Shown in pieces: positions 11,331 through 55,820 of a stretch of 64,000 nt of DNA. Numbering within the stretch: the stretch's first letter is position 1; each line of letters opens with the position of its first letter. A program made the translations under genes and the position numbers. The notes under the pieces were generated by a model that saw nothing but the letters and a program-made list of their open reading frames with translations, was not told the origin of the DNA and did no database searches. Origin of the DNA: Aquila chrysaetos chrysaetos (taxonomy: Eukaryota > Chordata > Aves > Accipitriformes > Accipitridae); NCBI RefSeq assembly GCF_900496995.4, contig NW_024470389.1, positions 143,483 to 207,482 of the forward strand, read 5' to 3'.

Positions 11331-11449
11331 GCCGGGGCATTTTTCCAAATTTTCCTCCTTTTGCGGGTTTGACCCGTTTTGGGGGCGGAAACGGGGAATT
11401 TGGGGTCCGGCCCCGCCCCGCCGAGGCTTTTCCCCAGGAAACCCCTAAT

Positions 11450-12930
11450 TGGTCCTTCGTTAGGGAAAATTTGGGGTGAAAAAGTACAGTTTAGGGGAAT
11501 TTGGGGAGAGCGGGGTTAAAAAAAGCACAGAATTGGGAAATTTTGGGAAAATTGGGGAAAATTTGGGGAAATTTGGGGAGATAAGGGGACATTTGGGGAG
11601 AATTTGGGGGAAATTTGGGGCCAAAAGGGGTCGATGAGGGAAAACTGGGGGAGACTGGGGGGGACATTGGGGAAAATTAGGGCAAATTTGGGCAAATTCA
11701 GGGAAAACAAGAAAAGTTGGGGAAATATTGGGGAGAAATAGGGGAAATTGTGAGGAAATAAAGGGAAAACTGGGGAAAAGTAGGGGAGATGGAAAAATTA
11801 GGGCGGAATTAGGGGAAATTGGGGGAAAATAAGGAAAATCGGGAGAAATTGGGGAATAAATTGGAATTAGGGGAACACAGGGATAAATTAAGGGAAATAG
11901 TGGGGAAATTAAGGGAAAATTAGGGGAAAATCAGGGGGAATTGGGGAAATTAGGGGGAATTGGGGAAAAAACAGGGGAAATTGGGGGAAAAAAAGAAAAG
12001 CCAGGGAAAATTAGGCAGAAACTTGGAGGAATTAGTTGGAATTAGGGGAAATGAAGGATAAACTTGGGGGAAACTAGGAGAAATCAGGGAAATTTGGGGG
12101 AAATTAGGGGGAGTTGGGGCAAATTTGGGGAAATTGGGGGAAAATAAGACACTTCAGGGGGAATTTCTGGAAATTTAGGGAGTGTAGGGGAAATCAGGGA
12201 ACAATTGGGGCAAATTTGGGGAGATCGGGGAAAATTCAGGGCGAATAAGGGGAAATTTGGGTGAAAAAGGGCAGATTGGGGGAAAATTGGGGGGGAATTA
12301 GGGGAAATTGGGGGGAAAATGGGAAAATTTAGGGGAAAACTAGGGGAATATAGGGGAAAATTAGGGGAAATGGGGGGGAAATTGCAGGCAAATTAGCAAA
12401 AATAAGGAAAATAAGGGAAAAGCAGAGGAAATTTGAGGAAACCGGGGGGAAGCTGGGGGCAAATAAGAAAATTTAGGGGAATATAGGGGAAAATTAGGGG
12501 AATTGGGGGGGAAATTGTGGGCAAATTAGCCAAATTTGGGGCAATGAGGGAAAATAAGGGAAAACCAGAGGAAATTGGAGGGGAAACTGGGGGAAAATAG
12601 GAAAATTTAGGGGAAATTGGGGGAAAAAAAAGAAAAATTGGGGGACTATAGGGGAAAATCAGGGCAAATGGGGGGGAAATTGTGGGCAAATTAGCCAAAT
12701 TTGGGGCAATGAGGGAAAATAAGGGAAAACCAGAGGAAATTGGGGGGAAATAAGAAAATCTAGGGGAAGAATGGGGGAAATTAGGGGAAATGGAGGGGAA
12801 AATCAGCAAAATAGGGGAAAATCGGAGGAAATTGGGGGGAAACTGGGGGCAATCAGTGGAAATGGGGGGAAATCAGAGGAAATTGGGGGAAAAACCCGGA
12901 AAACTGGGGGGAAACGGGGAAATTTGGCCG
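11450..12930 (+). repeat. Purine-rich GGGGAAATT low-complexity block between PCK2 and MYH7
   Basis: Almost pure A/G/T on the plus strand with short degenerate units such as GGGGAAAATTAGGGG. Similar in style to 6170-7190 but not the same unit. No gene seen. Confidence 0.85.
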
Positions 12931-13037
12931 CCCGGGTGCCCCCGGGGTGGGGGATGGGGGCAGGCCCCCCCCCCGCCCCCCCCCGGTTATTCTTAGGTGA
13001 GTTATGGGGCGCGGGGGGGGGATCTATAGGGCCAGCC

Positions 13038-13047
13038 CCATATATGG
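13038..13047 (+). promoter_or_regulatory. CArG box (SRF site) upstream of MYH7
   Basis: CCATATATGG fits CC(A/T)6GG exactly. It lies in a short non-repetitive island (12930-13220), about 2.5 kb before the first coding exon. SRF sites are common in cardiac muscle promoters; use here is inferred. Confidence 0.5.
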
Positions 13048-13219
13048 CCACGGGGCGAAGGTGCCCCCGGCCCCACTGGCGTCACGAGCTGATCGGGTGT
13101 CGGGGGGGGTCCCAAAAATATCCCATTGTGGGGGGAGGGGGGGGCCCACCTGTCCTTTGTCTGTCTGTCCCCTCCCCCCCACCCCGGGCCTTTTGTCTTG
13201 CCTCATCCATCCCATAATA

Positions 13220-13550
13220 AACCGGGGGGGGGGGGCTATAGGGGGCCCCTATGGGGCTGGGGGGGGGGTCTATGGGGCTGGGGGGGTTCTAGGGGGGGGA
13301 GATATGGGGGTCCTATAGGGGAGATATGGGGGTCCTATGGGGCTGGGGGGGGCTTCTATGGGGCTGGGGGGGGCTGTGGGGGGTCCTATAGGGGAGATAT
13401 GGGGGTCCTATGGGGCTGGGGGGGGCTATGGGGCTGGGGGGGAGTTATAGGGGTCCTATAGGGGAAATATGGGGGTCGTATGGGGTTGGGGGGGGCTATG
13501 GGGCTGGGGGGGTGCTATGGGGCTGGGGGGGGCCCTATAGATCTATGGGG
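13220..13550 (+). repeat. Minisatellite upstream of MYH7
   Basis: Units of about 30-40 bases with GGGGCTATGGGGCTGGGGGG and GTCCTATAGGGGAGATAT. Confidence 0.9.
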
Positions 13551-13649
13551 GGTCCCTGTGTCCCCACGGGGCGGGGGTGGCCTTGAGGTGGCCCCGTCCG
13601 TGTCCCCCCCCCCCCCGTGGGTGACGTGGTTGGGGGGGGGGAGGGGGGA

Positions 13650-13694
13650 TATAAGGGGGGTCCCCCCGGGCGGTGCCCGCAGACCCACGGGCAG
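13650..13694 (+). promoter_or_regulatory. Candidate MYH7 core promoter and non-coding first exon
   Basis: TATAAG at 13650-13655 is followed 28-45 bases later by ACCCACGGGCAG and a GTGGGG donor. The 12-base stretch resembles the small non-coding exon of the MYH6-type gene (ACCCACAGGCTGCAG). Both readings are weak because the flanks are repetitive. Confidence 0.35.
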
Positions 13695-13699
13695 GTGGG

Positions 13700-15520
13700 G
13701 CAGGGGGAACTGGGAGCACTGGGAGGGACTGGGAGGGGGCTACGGGGGAACTGGGAAGGCACTGGGAGAGGGCTATGGGGGAATTGGGAGGGCACTGGGA
13801 GGGTCTGGGGGGACTGGGAGGGATTGGGAGGGTCTAGGGGGGAACTGGGAGGGACTGGGAGGGTCAAGGGGGGAACTGGGAGGGCACTGGGAGGGTCGAG
13901 GGGGGAACTGGGAGGGCACTGGGAGGGTCTAGGGGGGGAACTGGGAGGGACTGGGAGGGTCTAGGGGGAACTGGGAGGGACTGGGAGGGTCTATGGGGGA
14001 ACTAGGAGGGCACTGGGAGGGTCTAGGGGGGAACTGGGAGGGACTGGGAGGGTCTAGGGGGGGAACTGGGAGGGCACTGGGAGGGTCTATGGGGGGACTG
14101 GGAGGATCTGGGGGGAACTGGGAGGGACTGGGATGAGACTGGGAGGGTCTATGGTGGAACTGGAATGAGACTGGGAGGGTCTATGGGGGAACTGGGAGGG
14201 ACTGGGATGTGTGGGGGAGGGCATTGCAGGAATCCTGGGGGATACTGGGACATACTGGATGGTACCAGGAGGTTACTGGGGAAGTACTGGTGGGGCTTGG
14301 GGGGGGATGCTGGATATACTGGGACATACTGGGACATACTGGGGGGGTGGTTGTGTCCTGGACCAGGACCAGAGACTCCCGAGTCAGCACCGTGTGTCCT
14401 CCCCGACCCTGAGACCACAGAGAGAGGTGGGGCTGGGCACTGGGAGCACTGGGAGGGACTGGGAGGGAACTGGGGGGCACGAGGAGGGACTGGGAAGGGG
14501 TCTATGGGGGAACTGGGGGGAACTGGGAGGACACTGGGAGGGACTGGGGGGGGGAACTGGGAGGGACCGGGAGGGATGGGGTGGTACTGGTGGGTACTGG
14601 GAGGTGCTGGGGTGGGTTAAAGGGCAGGCACCATAAGGTACTGGGGAAATTGGGCTGAACTGGGGAGGAACTGGGAGCACTGGGGAGGAACCTGGAATGG
14701 GGATGGGGAGCAACTGGGAGCACTGGGGAGGAACGGGAGATGATGGGACCACCAAGGAAGGACTTGGGATGGGGTCAACCTGGAAGGAACTGGTTAAACT
14801 GGGAAGGAACTGGGAGAACTAGGAAGGAACTCAGAGCATTGGGGAGGGACTTGGGATGGGGATGGGTCAAGCAGGAGCAACTGGGAGCACTGGGGAGCAA
14901 CTGGGAGCACTGGGGAGGAATGGGAGATGATGGGACCACCAAGGAAGGACTTGGTGGGGTCAACTGGGGAGGAACTGGGAGAACTGGGAAGGAACTGGGA
15001 GGAATGGAGGAGGGTTGGGAGATGGACTCAGGATGGAGATGGGTCAACCAGGGGGAACTGGGAGAACTGGAGAAGACTGGGAGATGATGGGTCCACCAAG
15101 GAAGGACTTGGGATGGGGTCAACCGGGGAGGAACTGGGAGCACTGGGGGAGGGACTGGGAGAACTGGGAGAACTGGGAAGGAGCTGGGAGCACTGGGGAG
15201 GAAGGGAGAAGGGTTGGGAGATGGACTTGGGCTGGAGATGGGTCAACTAGGGGGAACTGGGAGAACTGGAGAAGACCAGGAAATGATGGGCCCACCAAGG
15301 ACTTGGGGTGGGGTCAACTGGGGAGGAACTGGGAGCACTGGGGAGGAACTGGGAGCACTGGGAAGCAACTGGGAGCACTGGGGAGGAAGGGAGAAGGGTT
15401 GGGAGATGGACTCGGGCTGGAGATGGGTCCACTAGGGAGAACGGGAGAAGACCGGGCAATGATGGGCCCACCAGGGACTTGGGATGGGGTCAACTGGGAA
15501 GGAACTGGGAGAACTGGAGG
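13700..15520 (+). repeat. TGGGAG-rich minisatellites in the 5' intron of MYH7
   Basis: Two related families: GGGAACTGGGAGGGACTGGG with AGGGTCTAGG to about 14200, then units with GGAGGAACTGGGAGCACTGG to about 15510. Any second non-coding exon here cannot be told from the repeat. Confidence 0.88.
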
Positions 15521-15553
15521 ATCTGAGGCCCCCCTGCCCCGCCCAGCTCCGCC

Positions 15554-32655
<17,102 letters not shown>

Positions 32656-33554
32656 TCCAAAGGGGTCCGGGAGGGATGGACGTTCTTTAAGAAGGAAATC
32701 TTAACGGCTCAGGACCAGGCTATTCCCCCGCGCCGCGAGTCGAACCGCCGAGGAAAACGACCGGCCTGGCTGAACGGGGAGCTTTTGCTGGGAGTCAGGA
32801 AAAAAAGGAGAGTTTATCATCTCCGGAGGAAAGGGCGGGCAAGTTGGGAGGAGTACGGGGATCTTGTGAGGTCATGCAGAGAGGAAATTAGAAAGGCAGA
32901 AGCTCGGCTAGAACTAAATCTGGCCACTGCCGTAAGGGACAACCAAAAAGGTTTTTACAAAGACGTTAACAGTAAAAAGAATCCCAAGGAGAAGATCTAT
33001 CCTTTAATGGGTACAGAAGGGGACGTCGCCACCAGAGGTGAGGAAGAGGCCGAGGTGCTTCACGCCGCCTTTGCCTCAGTCTTTAATCGGGAGACCGGTC
33101 ATCCTCAGGGTACCCCGCCCCTGAGCTGGAAGGTGAGGATGAAGAGCAGAACATCCCCCTTCATCCAGGAGGAATTAGTCAGGGACCTCCTACGCCGTCT
33201 GGACACTCACGGATCTATGGGACCCGGCGGGATCCGTCCAAGAGTACTGAGGGAACTGGCAGGTCCTGCTCGGCCAACCTGATCTCCTCCTGTGACCATG
33301 TGACCCGCCTAGCGGATGAGGGAAAGGCCGTGGACGTTGTCTACCTGCACTTCAGCAAGGCCGTTGACGCCGTCTCTCATGGCATGCTCCTGGAGAAGCT
33401 GGCGGCTCCTGGCCCGGGCGAGTGTCCTCTTCGCTGGGTGAAACGCCGGCCGGACGGCCGAGCCCAGAGGGTTGCGGTGATGAAGAGTTAAATCTGGTTG
33501 GGGAACGGTCACGAGTGGTGTTCCCCAGGGCTCGGGGTTGGGCCGGTTCTGTTT

Positions 33555-33868
33555 AATGTCTTTATCCATGACCTGGATGATCTTTATCCATGACCTGGAT
33601 GATCTTTATCGATGACCTGGACGATCTTTATCGATGACCTGGATGATCTTTATCCATGACCTGGATGATCTTTATCGATGATCTGGATGATCTTTATCCA
33701 TGACTTGGATGATCTTTATCGATGACCTGGATGATCTTTATCCATGACCTGGATGATCTTTATCGATGATCTGGATGATCTTTATCCATGACTTGGATGA
33801 TCTTTATCAATGACCTGGATGATCTTTATCCATGACCTGGATGATCTTTATCCATGACCTGGACGAGA
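33555..33868 (+). repeat. 22-bp array inside the CR1, about 14 copies
   Basis: Unit CATGACCTGGATGATCTTTA plus TC, derived from the CR1 codons for FIHDLDDL. Since 22 is not a multiple of three the array destroys the reading frame. Confidence 0.95.
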
Positions 33869-34063
33869 AGATCGAGCGCACCCCCGGCAAGTTTGGTGAC
33901 GACGCCAAGTTGGGAGGGAGGGTCGATCCGCTGGAGGGTAGGGAGGATCTCTGGGGGGATCTGGACAGGCTGGGCCCACGGGTTGAGGCCAATCGTACGA
34001 GGTTCACCAAGGCCGAGGGCCGGGTCCCGCGCTCGGGTCGCACCGACCCCGCGCAGCGCTACC

Positions 34064-34500
34064 TTTTTTCTGAAAGAGACATTTAACAGATTTATCTCGC
34101 CGTCCAGCTGTCTGCGAACGGGCAGACTCACCGCCGTGTGCCGACCTCCGAGAACTCGCCGAACGAAAACCGTGTCAACGCGGAGAGAAGCGGCCGCTTG
34201 CACAGCAGCCGCTGTTGGCGCGGCCCAAGCGGCCATCGTTAGCGCAAAGCAGGACGTGGAAAACGGTCGAGAACAATAATAGTGAACAATCCTTTCCGAA
34301 GGTACCCAAACAAGCGCCGACTCGAGGCTACAAACTCGGCGCAAATCGGGGTTTCCGGAGCGTACGGCCGGAGCGTTAAGACACAAACGCGCGCCATATT
34401 CTTCATTTAACGTCACCGAGAGGTTCTCGCCGAGAGCGACGCCTCTCCGGCCCAACGCGCCGGGACCGCCGGCGAGGCGACGCCTCGAGCCCCGGCTTCG
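34064..34500. other. Unidentified 435-bp insert within the CR1
   Basis: CR1 sequence stops after CAGCGCTACC and resumes at TTCGGGCCCCTCGCTAC; the stretch between does not fit CR1. On the minus strand it ends CTCTTTCAGAAAAAA, like a short A tail. I do not recognise it. A second copy lies at 57175-57608. Confidence 0.55.
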
Positions 34501-35039
34501 GTTTCGGGCCCCTCGCTACGGGAAAGACGTCGAGGTGCCGGAGCGCGTCCGGAGAAGGGCGCCCGAGCTGGCGAAGGGGCTGGAGCGCAAGGAGAAGGGG
34601 CTGGAGAGCCGGCGAGGGGCGGCTGAGGGACCCGGGGCGGCTCGCTCGGGAGAAGAGGAGGCCGAGGGGAGACCTCGCCGCTCTCGCGACGCCCCGAGAG
34701 GAGGTCGCGGCGAGGGGGGTGCCGCGCTCTGCTCTCGGGTAACCGGGGGTAGGAGAGGAAGCGGCCGCGAGCCGTGCCGGGGCAGGTTTGGGTCGGATTC
34801 GGGGAAAAACGTTCCTGCCGCGAGGGCGGTCAGCCGCCGGACCAGGCTGCCCGGGGCACTCGGTGATCTCGACGGGCTCGTCCGACCTCGACGAGCCTCC
34901 GATTCTCCGTCCTCCCCGCCCCCGCCCCCCCCCCGGGTCCGTCCCCCTCCCCCGCTCTCGCCGCCCCGTGACCGACCCCGGGGGACGCGGGACCGCGGCC
35001 GTGGGGGGAGGGGCTCCACAGGGGCCCCGGCGGGTCCCG

Positions 35040-36285
35040 TGGGTCTCGGTGGGGCCCTATGGGGGCTCTGTGGGCTCTATAGGGCATCTGTGGGGCTCTA
35101 TAGAGGATCTATGGGGCCCTATAGGGGCTCTATGGGCTCTCTGGGGTCTCTCTGGGGCCCTATAAGGGCTGTATGGGGCTCTATAGAGTCTCTATGGGCT
35201 CAATAGGGCATCTGTGGGGCAGTATAGGGCATCTATGGGGCCCTATAGGGGCTCTCTGGGTTCTATAGGGTCTCTATGGGCTCAATAGGGCATCTGTGGG
35301 GCAGTATAGGGCATCTATGGGGCCCTATAAGGGCTGTATGGGGCTCTATAGGGTCTCTATGGGCTCAATAGGGCATCTGTGAGGCTCTATAGGGGATCTA
35401 TGGGCTCTCTAGGGCATCTATGGCGCTCTCTAGGGCATCTATGAGGCTCTATAGGGGCTCTGTGGGCTCTATGGGGGCTCTGTGGGCTCTATAGGGCATC
35501 TGTGGGGCTCTATGGGGGCTCTGTGGGGCTCTATAGGGTCTCTCTGGGTTCTATAGGGTCTCTATGGGCTCAATAGGGCACCTGTGGGGCAGTATAGGGC
35601 ATCTATGGGGCCCTATAGGGGCTCTATGGGCTCTCTAGGGCATCTATGGGGCTCTATAGGGGCTCTGTGGGGCTCTATAGGGTCTCTAGGGCATCTATGG
35701 GGCTCTCTAGGGCATCTATGGGGCTCTATAGGGCATCTATGGGGCTCTATGGGCCCCTATAGGGTCTCTCAGGGGCTCTATAAGGTCTCTATGGGCTCTC
35801 TAGGGCATCTATGGGGCCCTATAGGGGATCTATGGCCTCTCTAGGGCATCTATGGGGCTCTCTAGGGCATCTATGGGGCCCTATAGGGGATCTATGGCCT
35901 CTCTAGGGCATCTATGGGGCTCTCTAGGGCATCTATGGGGCTCTATGGGCCCCTATAGGGTCTCTAAGGGGCTCTCTAAGGTCTCTACGGGCTCTATAGG
36001 GCATCTATGGGGTCTCTAGGGCATCTATGGGGCTCTCTAGGGCATCTGTGGGGCCCTATAGGGGATCTATGGCCTCTCTAGGGCATCGATGGGGCTCTCT
36101 AGGGCATCTGTGGGGCCCTATATGGGTTCTATGACCTCTCTAGGGCATCTATGGGGCTCTCTAGGGCATCTATGGGGCCCTATAGGGCATCTATGGGGCT
36201 CTATGGGCCCCTATAGGGTCTCTGAGGGGCTCTATAAGGTCTCTATGGGCTCTCTAGGGCATCTATGGGGCAGAGGGGGGTTCTA
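35040..36285 (+). repeat. Intergenic minisatellite
   Basis: Units of about 20-24 bases: GGGCATCTATGGGGCTCTAT and GGGTCTCTATGGGCTCAATA. The partner array at 58140-58710 is half as long. Confidence 0.95.
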
Positions 36286-36584
36286 TGGGGCACAAGGGGG
36301 GGAGGGACTCGGCTCGGCCCTCCCCCCCCCGCGGGAATGTGTCACCCCGTGCGTCGCGGGGACACTTGTCACCTCCCCGATGACAAAGTGGACGCCGTGT
36401 TCGGGGCCGGCTGCCAGCCCCCCCCCCTCCTCCTCCTGCTCCCATCCCAGCCCCACGGCCGGCCCCACGGCGCCTCGTTCGGGAGGGGAACGAGATAACG
36501 AATCCCCCCACCATGTCCCGATATAGACCTGGCAGCGCGAGGTGTCACCACCCCGCGGGTGATGGGACATTGGCCAGGGATTGC

Positions 36585-36960
36585 CGGCGTCCCAGCCCCA
36601 TAGACACCCCACACATCAGGCATCCCAGGCGTCCCAGCCCCATAGACACCCCACACATCAGGCATCCAGGCATCCCAGCCCCATAGACACCCCACAGATA
36701 GAGGAATGAGGCGTCCCAGCCCCATAGACACCCCACACATAGGGGTCCCAGGTGTCCCAGCCCCATAGACACCCCACACATAGAGGAATGAGGCGTCCCA
36801 GCCCCATAGACACCCCACATGTCGGGGTCCCAGGGGGTCCAGCCCCATAGAGACCCCACACATAGGGGAATGAGGCGTCCCAGCCCCACAGACACCCCAC
36901 ACATAGGGGTCCCAGGGTTCCAGCCCCACAGACACCCCCCACATCCCACCCCTCGCTCTG
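36585..36960 (+). repeat. Minisatellite with repeated M-CAT cores upstream of the MYH6 promoter
   Basis: Units of about 38-40 bases built on CAGCCCCATAGACACCCCAC. GAGGAATGAGG, the reverse of the TEAD-binding M-CAT CATTCCT, recurs at about 36703 and 36784, with a variant at about 36868. Confidence 0.88.
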
Positions 36961-37080
36961 CCCCATAGATCACGCTGCAGGGTGGGTACGTGGGGCCAGC
37001 ACGCCTGGAGCCCCAGAGGGACGCCGTGGGGCTGGGGAAGGGGGGGGGGCTGCCCCCCCTCCTCCTCCTCCCCCCCCTCC

Positions 37081-37141
37081 CTTATCAGCCCCCCCCCCAG
37101 GAATGCTCCTCCCCCCCCCCTGCCCCACGGCGCCCTATAAA
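37081..37141 (+). promoter_or_regulatory. MYH6: MYH6-type core promoter: GATA site, M-CAT and TATA box
   Basis: CTTATC (inverted GATAAG) at 37081-37086, AGGAATG (inverted M-CAT) at 37099-37105 and TATAAA at 37136-37141 lie within 61 bases. This GATA/M-CAT/TATA order resembles the cardiac alpha-myosin promoters of mammals. Transcription should start near 37165. A second copy is at 59415-59474. Confidence 0.75.
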
Positions 37142-37249
37142 GGCCGTGGGGCTGAGGGGCCGCGGTAGGTCCCGGCGTGGGGCAGAGAGAGAGAGAGAGA
37201 GGGTGGGGGGGATGTGGGGTGCGGATCTGGGGGGCAGAGGGGGGATATG

Positions 37250-37725
37250 GGGGGGATATGGGGTGTACAGGGGGGCTATGGGGCACGGGGGGCTATGGGG
37301 CACAAAGGGGGTCTCTAAGGCATAAGGATCTATGGGGCACAGGGGGGATATGGGGTGTACAGGGGGGCTATGGGGCACAGGGATCTATGGGGGCACAAGG
37401 ATCTATGGGGTGCAGGGATCCATGGGGCACGGGGATCTATGGGGCACCCGGGGGGCTATGGGGCACAAAGGGGGTCTATAAGGCATAAGGATCTATGGGG
37501 CACAGGGGGACTATGGGGCACAAAGGGGGGGCTGTGGGGCTCACAGGGAGGGCTATGGGGCACAAAGGGGGTCTATGGGGCACGGGGATCTATGGGGCAC
37601 AGGGAGGCTATGGTGTGCACGGGGGGGTTATGGGGCACAAGGAGGGTCTATAAGGCATAAGGAACTATGGGGCACTGGGATCTATGGGGCGCAGGGATCT
37701 ATGGGGTGCATGCATCCATGGGGCG
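37250..37725 (+). repeat. Minisatellite in the MYH6 5' intron
   Basis: Units with CTATGGGGCACAGGGATCTA and AAAGGGGGTCTATAAGGCAT. Copy at 59575-60030. Confidence 0.92.
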
Positions 37726-37776
37726 CAGCCCTCCCCTCCCCACGCCCCCCCAAGCTCCCTCCAGCTTACTTGCCAG

Positions 37777-37791
37777 ACCCACAGGCTGCAG
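37777..37791 (+). other. MYH6: Candidate 15-bp non-coding exon of MYH6
   Basis: TTGCCAG acceptor, then ACCCACAGGCTGCAG, then GTGAGG donor, between the TATA box and the first coding exon. The same piece is kept at 60097-60111 within otherwise repetitive DNA, which supports a function. Confidence 0.5.
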
Positions 37792-37909
37792 GTGAGGACG
37801 GCGCCGTGGGGCAGAGTGGGGCTGGGCGCTTCGGGGGGGGGGGTCTGGGATAGGGGCGCAGGCGTCGCTATAGGCTCGGCGCATCGCTATGGGGCGGGGG
37901 GGGGGGGGG

Positions 37910-38470
37910 TTGCATGTGGGGCTGGGGGTGGCTATAGGGGTCCAGGCATGGCTATGGGGGTCCGGGCATGGGGCCAGACGTCGCTATGGGGCCAGACGTC
38001 GCTCTGGGGGGTCCGGGCATCGCTATGGGGCAGGAGAGGTTCTGCGTGTGGGTGGGGTGGGGTGGCTGTAGGGGTCCGGGCATGGGGCCAGACGTCGCTC
38101 TGGGGGTCAGAGCATCACTATGCGGGTCTGGGCGTGGGGTCAGACATTGCTATGGGGGTCCGAGCATTGCTATGGGGCAGGGGGGGGCCTGTGTGTGGGC
38201 TGGGGGGTGTCTATAGGGGGTCCAGGCATCGCTATGGGGCAGGAGAAGGTCTGTTTGTGGGGCTGGGGGTGGCTGTAGTGGTCCGGGCATGGGGCCAGAC
38301 GTCGCTATGGGGCCAGGACGTTGCTCTGGGGGTCCGGGCATCGCTATGGGGCAGGAGAGGTCTGTTTGTGGGGCTGGGGGTGGCTGTAGGGGGTCCGGGC
38401 ATCGCTATGGGGCAGGAGAAGGTCTGTTTGTGGGGCTGGGGGTGGCTGTAGGGGTCCCGGCTCGTCTCTG
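37910..38470 (+). repeat. Second minisatellite in the MYH6 5' intron
   Basis: Units with GGTCCGGGCATGGGGCCAGA and CGTCGCTATGGGG. Copy at 60235-60545. Confidence 0.9.
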
Positions 38471-38580
38471 GGGGTCTCCGCCCGGCGAGGGGAGTCGGGG
38501 CGGGGGGGGCTGGGCGCTATGGGGCCGTCCCGCGGCCGTAGGGGCCCCCCCCCGTGACGCGGGGCCTCGCCGTGGGTCAG

Positions 38581-54900
<16,320 letters not shown>

Positions 54901-55244
54901 TGACACAAGATGGCCGACCGCCGTGCAACACGGCGCGCCCCACGGTGCCCCACAGCCTCGACCTGCCCCATGGCGCATCTCGACCTGCCCCACGGCGCAA
55001 CACGACCATGACCTGCCCCACGCCGATCCCACGGCCACACGTGGGGAGAGACACGCCCGGGGGCAGATGTGGGGCTGGGGAGGGAGGGCGGGGCCCTGGG
55101 GGGTGGGGGGGCAGCGGTTGTGACCCACACGTGTGGGGCAGAGTTTGGGGATCGCCCTCTGGGACCTACTGGCTCCCAAGGATGCGGCTTCTCCCGCTGC
55201 AGGTGCCGATGTCTGCCCCACGCCGTCCTGTCCTCCACGTCCAC

Positions 55245-55820
55245 CGTCTCCTGAGATCCCACCATCTCCCCCGTCCACCATCCCTCCACGTCCCACCATC
55301 TCCCCACATCCCACCATCCTCCCACGTCCCACATCCCTCCCATCCCCCATCCTCCACTCCCACCATCCCTCCACGTCCCCCATCCCTCCATGTCCCACCA
55401 TCTCCTGAAGGTCCCACCATCTCCCCACATCCACCATCCCTCCACTCCCACCATCCTCCACATCCCACCATCCCTCCTGTCCCACCTCCTGAAGATCCCA
55501 CCATCTCCCCACGTCCCACCATCCCTCCACGTCCCACCATCTCCCCACATCCCACCATCCCTCCACTCCCACCATCCCTCCATGTCCCACCATCTCCTGA
55601 AGGTCCCCACCCTCCCCACATCCCACCATCCCTCCACGTCCCACCATCCCTCCACATCCCACCATCTCCTGAAGGTCCCACTCTCCCCACATCCCCGTCT
55701 CCCACATCCCCCATCCCCTCAAGTCCCACCGTCTCCCCCCTCCACCATCCCTCCATTATCCCTCCATTTCCCACCATCTCCCCACGTCCCACCGTCTCCT
55801 GAACGTCCCACCATCCCTCC
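55245..55820 (+). repeat. Second copy of the intergenic CCCACCATC minisatellite
   Basis: Matches 31815-32655 but is shorter and has many single-base losses. Confidence 0.92.

Larger units (their letters stand above)
32660..34876 (+). mobile_element. Degenerate CR1-type LINE, 5'-truncated, sense to the myosin genes
   Basis: Fragments of the CR1 second ORF are readable: RKGRASWEEYGDLVRSCREE, DNQKGFYKDVNSKKNPKEKI, EVLHAAFASVFN, GSMGPGGIRPRVLRELA, DEGKAVDVVYLHFSKAVDAV, DGRAQRV and GPVLFNVFIHDLDD. Further on come KFGDDAKLGG and, near 34527-34876, the segment around ERVRRRAPELAKGLE and the 3' UTR. About 85 residues of the polymerase core are deleted near 33282. The element is interrupted by a 22-bp array and by a foreign 435-bp segment, so it is dead. 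Confidence 0.88.

Noticed and set aside
11700..12750. TTAGGG-like words suggesting interstitial telomere repeats
   Set aside because: They are not tandem hexamers; they occur within longer degenerate GGGGAAATTAGGGG-type units.
33555..33868. CRISPR-like regularly repeated unit
   Set aside because: There are no unique spacers; units are contiguous and derive from a CR1 LINE in a vertebrate genome.
34535..35206. An Arg/Gly-rich open frame downstream of MYH7
   Set aside because: Its first part aligns with the CR1 3' region (ERVRRRAPELAKGLE segment), and the rest is minisatellite.
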